Part shown: positions 12,501 through 24,500 of the stretch, piece by piece
Numbering within the stretch: the first letter of the stretch is position 1
How the letters are laid out: every line of letters starts with the position of its first letter
From: Gymnogyps californianus
Lineage: Eukaryota; Chordata; Aves; Accipitriformes; Cathartidae
DNA: 64,000 nucleotides
Direction: 5' to 3'
Assembly (NCBI RefSeq): GCF_018139145.2
Contig: NC_059485.1
Location: 19,157,698-19,221,697 of the forward strand
Position numbers and translations under genes: made by a program
Notes under the pieces: model-generated
The model's database searches: none
Told to the model about the DNA's origin: nothing
Seen by the model: the letters and a program-made list of their open reading frames with translations, nothing else

Positions 12501-15500
12501 GCACAGCGCTGTCCCTTAGCGTGCAGGGGCCCTGGTGGCACTTCTCAAGGAGTAACCACTTCTCCTCACCCTTCTGCTTCTCATGTGATTCCTCCTTTAA
12601 CGTTTGTTCCCTGGAGCCATTTACGCAGGGAGAAGTATTGAAATATCAGCAGTCTGCTGCTTTTTAATGTCCTCAGCAGTTCCTGCTGGGTGCTGGGGAA
12701 GTAGCTTGTGAAGGGAATAGTAAATACGAGGAAGGAAATTGGGAAGCTCATGAAATTGGGAAACTCCACCACACCTCAACCTTAATTCTGTACGCTGGTA
12801 TCTTGGGCCTTTGCTGAATGTAAGTGTGTATATACGTGTGTGTGTATGTGTAGAGTGTTTGTGTTTGTAAAAACCATGGACTGTTAAATGCTAGAATAAA
12901 ATGTAAATTCTTAAATATTTTTATGTAGTATTAAAGTAACTGCTACCTGAAAGTGGATTTTGCAGATCTCTTTTAGAATTAAAAATTGACTTTACTGTAG
13001 ACAAAGTCACATCAGCACTTGCTTTCCAGTTCCCCTGCTTATGCACGAATCAGCTCCTCTGTTCACAGAACCAAAATAGCAGGACGAACTCTGCTCAGAT
13101 TTCCCCCTCCAGCCTCCTCCACGCTGTGGATCTGGCTGCGAATGGGGAAATTCAGGCTGAGCGAACGTGAGAAATGTTAGTGAGCAGAAAGATGGGGCAG
13201 CAGATGCCAAATTTTCAATTGCCAGACAACCCCAGCCACTTTCTGAGTTCCTGTGTCCTGCTCTCCAGGACCAAAGAGATGCTGGTTTCCTACATAGTGG
13301 GTATTGCTCATGTGTTGCTTACGTGCCATCGTTGTTCCTTTCCTTGCTGGTGTGCAGTGGATCTGCCGTTCCCAGAGAACATCACCCGTCCTGTCCTCAG
13401 AGGTGGCCCCAATGCCATTGCCCTCTACAGAGGCAACAGCAGCAGTTTTGACCTGGGGAAGGCACTGCCAGTGACCGGTCTGTTGGATGCCTTCGTGTAC
13501 ACAAGCAACGAGGAACCGAACCCTGAGCTGCTGGAAATCCTGACCCCTGGCAGACCTGCCTATGAGGAAAAGCGGTGAGAGGCTTCTCGCTGGGCAGGAC
13601 TGGGAGGAGAGTTTGGCACCAGAGTCACCCTTGCCTGCTGGGGTCACCTCTGCCTTGTGCCCCAAACCCCATCAGGACGGGAAGACAAGTGCCACCTCCA
13701 GACCAGGGTCTCCTCATAGTGGTACTGAGTCCCAGCCTTTTTCCACCACCTGGTCTAAGTTTGTAGGTGTCCCCCTCTCCACAGTAGTCCTCGTGCAGCT
13801 GTACAGTTGCAGGATGAAGTACTTGAGGAGGAATTTTCTGACCAAATGATTGCTGGTTATTATTTTATAATTTTAATTATTTATTGTTTATAAAAGTGTA
13901 ACAGTCCACATAATAAATTTTCCGGTACCACTTTCAACAAGAAAAGGTTTTTCTTAGGTTCAGGATGGAATTTCAGGTCAAAATGAGGGCGAGGGAGGGA
14001 CTTCAGTATTGCTCACCTGACCCAAGAGGAAATACCTGCCCTGCTTCATCCAGACCATGGACTGGAAGCAGGGTTACTGTTCATTCTGGGTTGAGCCACT
14101 TTCTTTTTGGGGTTTGGGTTTCTTTTTTTCTTTGTGGGTTAAGGAAAACATTAGTAACCTCAGACTTTTGTGAGACATGAGAACTGTTTCCTTCACATTT
14201 GAGGCATGCTCTACTAACATGGACTAAGAGGACAACAGAGTGGGTAAAGGACAGTGGAGCAGGTGGAGGAGCAGAGGCAGTGAGGTGCCATGCACATGAA
14301 GATGGGGTGGGATGTGTAGAACCAGGCAATAAGCAAAAAAATCTGGGCAAGCTCTTGTCTGTGGTGTTGATGGCAAAGCACCAGACTTGACCTCTGTGTG
14401 TAACGGTCAACTAAATACCAATCATAGAATCATAGAATAACAGAATGGTCTGGGTTGGAAGGGACCTTAAAGATCATCTCGTTCCAACCCCCCTGCCATG
14501 GGCAGGGACACCTTCCACTAGACCAGGTTGCTCAAAGTCCCATCCAGCCTGGCCTTGAACACTTCAGGGATGGGGCATTCACAACCTCTCTGGGCAACCT
14601 GTTCCAGTGCCTCACCACCCTCACAGTGAAGAATTTCTTCCTTACATCTCGTCTAAATCTCCCCTCTTGCAGTTTAAGGCCATTACCCCTTGTCCTGTCA
14701 CTACATGCCCTTGTAAAAAGTCCCTCTCCGGCTTTCTTGTAGGCCCCTTTAGGTACTGGAAGGCTGCTATAAGGTCTCCCCGGAGCCTTCTCTTCTCCAG
14801 GCTGAACAACCCCAACTCTCTTGGCCTGTCTTCACAGGAGAGGTGCTCCAGCCCTCTGATCATCTTCGTGGCCGTTCTCTGGTCTCGCCCCAACAGGTCC
14901 ATGTCCTTCTTATGTTGGGGGCCCCAGAGCTGAACGCAGTACTCCAGCTGGGGTCTCACGAGAGCAGAGTAGAGGGGGAGAATCACCTCCCTCAACCTGC
15001 TGGCCTTGCTTCTTTTGAAGCAGCCCAGGATGTGATTGGCTTTCTGGGCTGCAAACGCACATTGCCGGCTCATATTCAGTTTTTCATGCACCAGTACCCC
15101 CAAGGCCTTCTCGGCAGGGCTGCTCTCAATCCACTCATTGCCCAGCCTGTATTTGTGCTTGGGATTGCCCGACCCATGTGCAGCACCTTGCACTTGGCCT
15201 TGCTGAACTTCATGAGGTTTGCACGGGCCCACCTCTCCAGCCTGTCCAGGTCCCTCTGGATGGCATCCCTTCCCTCCAGCGTGTCAACCGCACAACACAG
15301 CTTGGTGTCATCGGCAAACTTGCTGAGGGTGCACTCGGTCCCACTGTCCATGTCGCCGACAAAGATGTTAAGCAGCGCCAGTCCCAATACTGACCCTTGA
15401 GGAATGCCAATTGTCACTGGTCTCAGCTTGGACATCGAGCCATTGACCGCAACTCTTTGAGTGCGACCATCCAGCCAATTCCTTATCCACCAAGTGGTCC

Positions 15501-18500
15501 ATCCGTCAAATCCATGTCTCTCCAATTTAGAGACAAGGATGTCGTGCGGGACACTGTCAAATGCTTTGCACAAGTCCAGGTAGATGATGTCAGTCGCTCT
15601 TCCCTTATCCACCAATGCTGTAACCCTGTCATAGAAGGCCACCAAATTTGTCAGGCACGATTTGCCCTTAGTGAAGCCATGCTGGCTGTCACCAATCACC
15701 TCCTTATTTTCCATGTGCCCTAGCACAGTTTCCAGAAGGATCTGGTCCATGATCTTGCCAGGCACAGAGGTGAGACTGACTGGCCTGTAGTTCTCCAGGT
15801 GTTCCTTTTTTCCGTTTTTAAAAATGGGGGTTATGTTTCCCCTTTTCCAGTCGGGGGGAACTTCACCGGACTGCCACAACTTCTCAAATATGATGGATAG
15901 TGGCTTAACCACTTCATCTGCCAGTTCCCTCAGGACCCACAGATGCATCTCATTAGGTCCCATGGACTTGTGTGCCTTCAGGTTCCTTAGATGGTCTCGA
16001 ACCTGATCTTCTCCTACGGTGGGCAGTTCTTCATTCTCCCAGTCCCTGCCTTTGTCTTCTGAGACATGGGCAGTGTGGGTGGAGCACTTGCCGGTGAAGA
16101 CTGAGGCAAAAAAGTCATTGAGTACCTCAGCCTTCTCCATGTCCTGGGTAACCAGGTCTCCCTTTTCCTTCCAGAGAGGGCCCACATTTCCCCTTGTCTT
16201 CCTTTTATCACCAAAGTACTTATAGAAGCTTTTCTTGTTGCCCCTGACATCCCTGGCCAGATTTAATTCTATCAGGGCTTTAGCTTTCCTAACCTGATCC
16301 CTGGCTGCTCAGACAATTTCTCTGTATTCCTCCCAGGCTACCTGTCCTTGCTTCCACCCTCTGTAGGCTTCCTTTTTGTGTTTGAGTTTGTCCAGGAGCT
16401 CCTTGTTCATCCACGCAGGCCTCCTGGAATGTTTGCCTGAGTTCCTCTTTGTTGGGATGCATTGCTCCTAAGCTTGGAAGAGGTGATCCTTGAATATTAA
16501 CCAGCTTTCTTGGGCCCCTCTTCCTCCAGGGCTTTATCCTATGGTACTCTACCAAGCAGATCTCTGAAGAGGCCAAAATCTGCTCTTCTGAAGTCCAGGG
16601 TAGCGAGCTTGCTGTGCGCCCTCCTCGCTGCCCTAAGGATCTTGAACTCCACCATTTCATGGTCACTGAAGCCAAGGTTGCCCTTGAGCTTCACATTCCC
16701 CACCAGCCCCTCCTTGTTGGTGAGAACAAGGTTCAGCATAGCACCTCTCCTCATTGGCTCCTCTATCACTTGGAGAAGGAAGTTATCATCAACACATTCC
16801 AGGAACCTCCTGGATTGTTTATGCCCTGCTGTGTTGTCCAGGGTGGTTGAAGTCCCCCATGAGGACCAGGGCTTGTGAACATGAGGCTGCTCCTATCTGT
16901 CTATAGAGGGCCTCATCCACTTGGTCTTCCTGGTCAGGGGGCCCGTAGCAGACCCCCACTATAATGTCACCTGTCTCTGCCCTCCTTTTAATCCTGACCC
17001 ACAGGCTCTCGGCTGGCTCCTCATCCATCCCCAGGTGGAGCTCTGTGCACTCCACTGGTCATTGACATAGAGGGCGACACCCCCTCCTCATCTCCCCTGC
17101 CTGTCCTTCCTAAAGAGCGTGTATCCTTCCATTCCAACACTCCAGTCACAGGAGCCATCCCCCCATGTCTTCATGATGCCAATGAGATCATAGCCCTGCA
17201 GACGTGCGCACGTCTCTAACTCCTCTTGTTTATTTCCCATGCCACATGCGTTTGCACGTTTGCAATGTCCTGGCTCTGTAGCTGGAGGAGATTCACCCTT
17301 TCTGGATGGGCCTGTGAAAAGACCTTTTGAGACTACAGTGGAGTCAACCGCATCAGGAAAGGGTGTAGTTTACTCCCATGACAGGGTCACCACTTATTCA
17401 CAGCATATTCCTATTCCTTCCTTTGCTCGTCTTCTGCCCACTTGTGAAACAAAATCTGCACTTGTCCCATAAGGAGGTGGTCTCCTTCCCTGAGGAGCTC
17501 TGAGGAGCTCTTCTCTGTGCAGCTCCTCACAGTGGGGCTTCATAGAATCACAGAATCATAGAATAGTTTGGGTTGGAAGGGACCTTTAAAGGTCATCTAG
17601 TCCAACCCCCAATCATCCTCTTCGCCTTTGAGTTGAGGGCTCTTGCTCAGGCATTTCATCCTCAGGAGCTGCCTTTCCAGTTTCTCTAGCTGCACCCCAT
17701 CATTCTTCCCAGTGGTCCCAGGCTGAGCCCGAGTGTGTCTGTACTATCTTGCCTGTCTTCAGATCAGTCAAAAAAGCAGCCAGTGCTAGAAGAGAAAGGG
17801 TTGGATGAAGCCCGTGCTCTTCTCTCTCAAGATTTAGTGAGCTCTTGGGCTTTTTTTTGAGACAAGGAGGTACTGATGAGGATGGGATATCTCCCCAAAC
17901 CTTGTGAAGGGAGAAGACTATAAGTGCGTGGTTTCACCCTCTGGCGCAGGCAGGTGTGACTGGTGTGTGAAGAGCACTCAGGTCTCTGGCTGGCAGGTCA
18001 TGTTTTCTTTCACTTACATGTCTGTCTCTTGCAGGCACCAGCTGGGACATGTGTCCATGAGCCAGTGCAATTGCTGCTCTGTGACCCGGGACTCCTTGTC
18101 CTACGTCCTCAGCAGGCCCACCCCTGGCAAGTTCAATGATTGCCCCAGCAAACGCTTCAGCCAGACTCTCTCCTTCTGCCTTCATGTAGCAGGTGGGTAT
18201 TAGTTGTTTCTGCTCCTGTAGGCAGGACCTCCTAAGGACAAGAGCATGTGCACAAAGCCAGAGCTGTCCAGGAAGACCACCCAGAGTCGTGCTGGGTTGT
18301 GTGAACGTAACACCAAAGGAAACGCAACTAGGACAGCTGACAATTTTCTGCAATATTTTTCTTCATGGCAACCCATGCCAAGCTGAGCTTCTCCAGTCTT
18401 CATTCCCACACCCAACTGCTCAGGGTGAAGAGAAGCCTTTTCGGGCCCTCTGAGTGATAAGCAGGAGCTGAGCTGCACCCATCCCAGAATGAGCTGGATC

Positions 18501-21500
18501 CCATGACCACGGCTGCACTGGCTGGGTAACAGTTGGCTTTTTGTTTCTTAGATTGCCAGGAGTGGCTCCTGAAGTCAGAAGAGATTCTCATGACTCTGGT
18601 CCAGGCCCTCGATGGATCCTGCAGCTGTGGAGTCTCTGCTGCCTACTTCAAAGGTGAGCTGGGCAGGAGCAGGGCAGTCCAGGGACCACCGGTGGTTAAT
18701 GCCCATTCACTTCTGATTTTCAGCCCTGTGTTCCCTGTTGCATTGCGTCCTCCTGGCTTGGATCCCAGCTAATTTGAACCTGGTGCTGATGACAGAAATG
18801 TCAAGTGTTAGGCAGAGCATGGGGCTGCTCTTCCATGTTCCACAGAGCGCTCCCATCTGCAGCTCCACCAACACACATCAGTGCTCATCTGCAGACCACC
18901 AGCTATTTTGTCCTTGAGCATTTGCAGTCAGACAGACGTGGCAAGAAGGTTGACATCTCAACTAGGAGTTTGTTGCCTACTTGACCTTATGATCCATATG
19001 AACTAAGCCAAGTTGCAGCAGAAACGCAAGTGGACTTACTGGTCTGCGTTGCTTTTCTGATATCCCTACTAGGTTAGTGCACGAGTGTGATGAGCACATG
19101 CAGACACATGAAGAGAAGACCCATGACTTTGCAGCCTGCGTTGTCAGCAACGTTACGTTTAGCTTATGTTTAGACACCCCCCAAAGAGACCGTACTGTTC
19201 GCTGTTGGGACTACAAGGCTTCAAAAGGGTGAAAACAGTATCTGGGTATGCTGTGTGACTTGGTCCCAGGGCACCCCTTGGCACAGGCAGAGCTCACAGC
19301 ATTGTGTGGATGGTATGAGCTGCCCTGAGTCAGTCTGACCAGGAGGGCAGTGGTGGTAGAGATGAGCTGGTGAGCTCTGTGTCTCTTCCAGGAGAAAGTG
19401 GGTCTTTGGCGGCATGGGGAAACTGAGGCAGTTCTCTGCTTGCTTTTGCAGAGCCAAAGGCAGCCTGCCAGGACCTGGGGCTTGTGTTCACCACTCTGCT
19501 AACTGCTAAGTCAGAGGACCAGCTGAGCAGCCTGCTGCTAGCCTTCAAGACCTTCCTAGAGACGCCCAGACTTGTGAGTTTTGACAGAAGGAACATCACA
19601 GCAGAAAGCTCCTGCTTCAAGGATATTAATGTGCCAGACTTGCCTCCAGGTACCAGTCATCGTTCTTGCAGGTTGGGGGATACGATGTGTTTGAGGGTGG
19701 ACATGTGGGTCTAGCTCTCCTAGAGGAGGGAGATGTCCCTCCCTCCATTTTCCCACCTCTGGCAAAGATCTCTTCCAATTCCATCGCATCCAATTACTAG
19801 AGCCCATATTGCTCATTATCTGGAATAACAGCAAGCTCTGTTGTTACAGCTGGTATTAGCCAGAGTATTGCCAGGCCTCTTCGAAGGAGTATAGAGCACA
19901 CAGATGATAAAAAACTGAGCCAGCATCCTCAGTCCACTGCTGAATTTGGTCTCACCCCAGCAAAATAGTGTGCAATGTTGTGTTGTTTCCCTGGGGCTCT
20001 GTGCTTAGGCCCATATTTGTGACATTTTTGCTTTCCAAGGTGTCCCATCAGAGATACCAGAAGGGACTCAAGAGCCTTCTGTGCAAGTGGCCGAGCTACT
20101 CATCAACGAGGTGAACCCAGACAACCCAGGGGGAGGAGAGGATGCAGAGTACATCGAACTCTTCTACACTGGACGGACACGCTTTGACCTCCAGGGATAC
20201 TGGTTGGTCCTCTACAACGGTAAAAATAGCCGGGCCTACCGGGTGTTGGACCTGTCTGGATACCACACAGATGAGCTGGGTTACTTCTTGGTGGGGAGCA
20301 GCACCATGAGCCCAGCACCCATGATCAGGCTGCCCCCCAACACCATCCAGAACGGGGCGGACGCTGTGGCTCTCTACTACGGCAACAGCACCCTCTATGC
20401 GGTGAACATGGCTGTGACTGCAGAGGGGCTGGTGGACGCTGTGGTGTACACATCCCGAATGCCGGAGAAGGCAGACCAGCTGGTCAAAGTGCTGGTACCA
20501 GGGCAGAGCATCCTGTACGAAAATGATTCTCACAGCACCGAGGATGAGTCTCTGAGCCGCTGCCACAGCCTGAGCACAAAACTCCAGAGCAGCTTCCAGG
20601 TGGGTTGATGGCAGATGTCCTTTCTCCATCCATAGTCACTGGGAGGGCAGGGGTCGTGTTTCAGTATGTCCGTTATTTGGGAGAGCGGGGCGTTCTGGTG
20701 AGCCACATCTGCCTCCTGCCATCTGCTGATGCTCCCACCAGCCCTCACCTCCCTGCCCCGTTCACCTGCCGTTGTTGGCCAGGTAACAGCTCCCTGCCCT
20801 GTGCAGCGTGGCTCAGAACCAGGAGATCCCTGAAGACAGCTCACGTGCCACCAACCCCAGAACGGGTGAGTCTGCTTTTGGGCAACGTCCTGGACTCTCA
20901 AGTTAGCCCAAGCCAGATGTGGAGCCACCTCTTCACCCCCATTTGTTTGGTGCCGCCTTCGGGATGTGTGGCACAGCACGTCACGTCCCTGAAACCCAGC
21001 TTCCTGCAGGGCCGATGTGTGAAGGACGTGCCTCGACCACGGGTGTGACTGATTTGTGTTAGTTCGTCTGAACTGTTCCTTTTTATTTCAAAATGTCTAG
21101 TTTCAGATAGTCGCCCTGAAGGAACATGACAGAGTATGTACGCTTGTCCTGCACAAAGCTGGGTAAGGGAGGGCTTTGCTGCTCCACTGCTGATGCCTGC
21201 TGGGATCAGGCCAGCGCAGAGGTGTGCTCACGTCCAAAACTGGGGCAATAAAACTGCTCTAGAAGCAGAAGAGGTCTGCTGGCAGGAGGGAGGTGCATTT
21301 GCAGTGGGAGAGGACCACAAGGAAGTGATGCTGTGGACTGGAGACACAAGTGTAGAAGTGGTCCCAACAGTAGGGAAAGAGAATTGTTCCTAGTCCCGAG
21401 GGTGGGAGTGAAGGCAGCGATGGGGATGCGTGGTGATGGGACCCTACAGTCAGGACAACCCATGAGCAGATGGTGGGAGTGAGGAGCAGCTGGTGTCAGG

Positions 21501-24500
21501 TAGAACCACCATGTCCTCTTCGGGCCTCACCAGGGAGCCGTAGGAGGCATGAACAAGAGGTAACGCCATGAGCAGCCGTCGCTCCACCTGAAGAAATGGG
21601 AGCAGCAGTGGTGGCAGCAGCTTTTATGTCTCCCCGCAGGTGACCATGGTGACACCACTGGGGGAGAACTTCTGCAGCAGCTCCTCGGCACCGGTTCCTC
21701 CTGCCGTCCGCATCAGCGAGCTGTGCCTGGCCGGCGGCACTACCCCCTACCGCTTTGTTGAGCTGGAGGGGAAGCCTGGCACCAGCCTCAGAGGGCTCAG
21801 CCTGGTCTTCTTCTTGGGGAAGGAGGGCAAGGCACGTGCCAGCATCCCACTGAGGGGCACTGTCGGAGCCACGGGGCTGTTCGTGTTTGCGCTGGATGGA
21901 CGGCACGGGCATGGTGAGGCTGATGGCACAGACCTGGCATGTGGTCTGTCTTCAAAGAAATGGGCAGGTGGTTGAGTGGCTTTGAGGAAAGGGATGGAGG
22001 AGGGTGCATGGCATGGGGAACAGCTCTTCCTTGCCCTTCCTGTCCTTTATTCCTGTTTTTTCTCTCTTTGTTCTGCCTGGGCTGTTCCATCACGCTCCTG
22101 CTGAGAAGGTGCTTAATCCTCCTCCGTGCTTCTGCTGAGCTCCCCGTGCAGGGCAGAGGAACCAGGAGGACTGAAAGCTCCTCCTGCCGGTACCAAGACA
22201 AGGGGGCTTTCAGGAGAAGCAGGGTCCGCCAGGACTGTTGGGTTGTTCACTGATGCCATGTTCACTGATGCTCCCTGAGCCCTGCAGTGCTGCTGCCTCC
22301 TCCAGGTCCTGAGGTGGTGTTTCCTCGGCACATTCGTTTATGTTGATTTATTTTTTGTTCACTTTAAGTTCTGGCTGGGCTGCATGAAGAGGACTCTGCA
22401 TCTCAGAGGAACCTTGAACTTTTTGGAAACCTGTGTTCACAGCAAGCAGTCGCTTCTTTACAGCTTTACTTGGCCTCAGTCACCACGATTATTTTGTCTC
22501 TCGTTTCTGTTCTTGGAGTTCTCCTCGTTACCAGCTTGTCCTGTCAGGCTCAAGGCTCAGCCTAACACTATCTAGATGTTCACCCCACCTATTCCCCTGG
22601 CATTTCCAGATGGGACAAACCTGACTTTCAAGGACATCTCTGCTGCTAGTGAAGGCTCCAGCACTATTGCTGTGTACAGCACCAGCTTGATTCCTGATGG
22701 CACGAAGGCAACATCAGAGAACTTGGTGGATGCCTTGGTTTACACATGTGAGCCCAGCACAGCTGGAGGACACTTGGACTTCCTTGGACCATCTTACGCT
22801 GTGCCCTGCAAGGATGACAGGTGAGGTCGCTTCTCTGGGAAAATGTCTTTGGGTTCCCTGCGCCCAGAGCCTCCGGCTGGCATGTCGCTGAGCTTGCTGC
22901 CTCGTCCTGCCTCCTGTACAGCTGAATGCGTTCACCAGCGCTGTGATGAAAAACAGAGAGGTGCGTAGCACATTGCAATGGAAAACGTTTCCCTGCCCTT
23001 GGCATAGGGAATTGAACTTTGTTCCTCCACTGCTCACTTCACTTGCTTCCCCCAAGGGATATGTATGGCATCACCTGAAGGAATGCAGCCTTTAGAGATA
23101 GCAGCCGTATATGCTTCTTTGCCAAACTTTTTCTTTAAAAAAAAACAGCAAACAAACCAAACAAAAAAGGATGTCCCTGTGAGCAGCGGAACAAAACAAA
23201 ACCCGACATCCCTTTCGCTCCTAGGTGGACTCAACAACAAATAGGGCTGAGCCTTTCTCTTGGTGAGAATACTAGCAGAGTTCCTCCTGTCCACAAGACC
23301 ACCTCTGTTAATTAAATCTGTCCTCCTCAAGTCCTCTGCTCCCCTGTCCCATGTGGTGTGACAGGAGGTTCTGCGTTCGTAGCCTCCCCTACAAGCACGC
23401 GTGCATAGAGTGCAGCCCCACGTGCATGGTTTTCCCGGGAAACTGAGATGTCCAGCTTCTGGCTGGCTGCAGCGTTGTGCTGAAACCTCACCAGGGTGGT
23501 TATTCACAAGGTCAGGGCAGTGGTCTGGTGGGAGAGCTCACATGGGCTGACTCCAGGCAGCCTCTGTCAGTCCATCCCTGAACGACAGCATCCAGAAAAG
23601 CTGGTTCCTCACGCCATGACCAAGTTTCTAAGCCCTGGTGTGGGGAGGGAAGCAACAGGCTAATGAAATGCGGGGGCAGATGTTGTGTAGCTTGGAAACC
23701 TCATTATCCTGGAGGACAAACTCTTAATTTTGGGAGGCTGGCTGTAATGAGGCAGCAATCTTACTCCTACAGAAGCTACTCAGACCAAATAGGTTTGCCT
23801 TGGCCAAGCGCAGGTCTTCTCCAACTGGTGGGGTTGGCTGGACCCATCTCTGTGATGGCTCTGTGAAAGCTGATTTCAGCTCCAGCTCCAGCAAACTCTC
23901 CATCATCCCCAGCAGCGTCAGGAACTGGGGACCAGGGGGGATTTGTGGTTGGAGGTGGGAAGAAAGGTATGTGACGTGTTGGTGAGCTCTGACTCCTCTT
24001 CTAGGGACAGGCCCGTGTCCCTGAGCCGTTGCGCCCACGGCAGTGCCAGCGCAGAACTGCAGTTTGCCGTCTCAGACCCTACCCCTGGTCTGCAGAACAG
24101 CTGTCCCCAGGACGCCTTCGCAGTGGATCTCCACCTCTGCTTCCTGACACCCAGTGAGTGGAGCTGGGTGCCCCCACTGGTGCGGGGTGGGAGGACTGGG
24201 ACGAGGGGCTGACCCCAACTTCCCATGGCATGGGAGGGGCATGCTGCTGGGGACCCTGCTGTCTCCCAGCCGTGAAAGTGGACGTGCTGGGGGAGAGCTG
24301 GTACAGACACCCATGTGTTGATGTGATGCCGCCATCCCAAGAGGGCAGCCTCGCTCACAGCTTCAGCGTGTGCTCGTGTGAAGGTGGCCACGTATTTCAT
24401 TGGAGACATCTCTGCTCAGGCAGGGCTGAGCCCTGCTCGGGATTTCTTTCTGCAGCGTTAGATTTGCAGCAATGGCAGGAAAGCCCCCCAGGTCTCTGGT

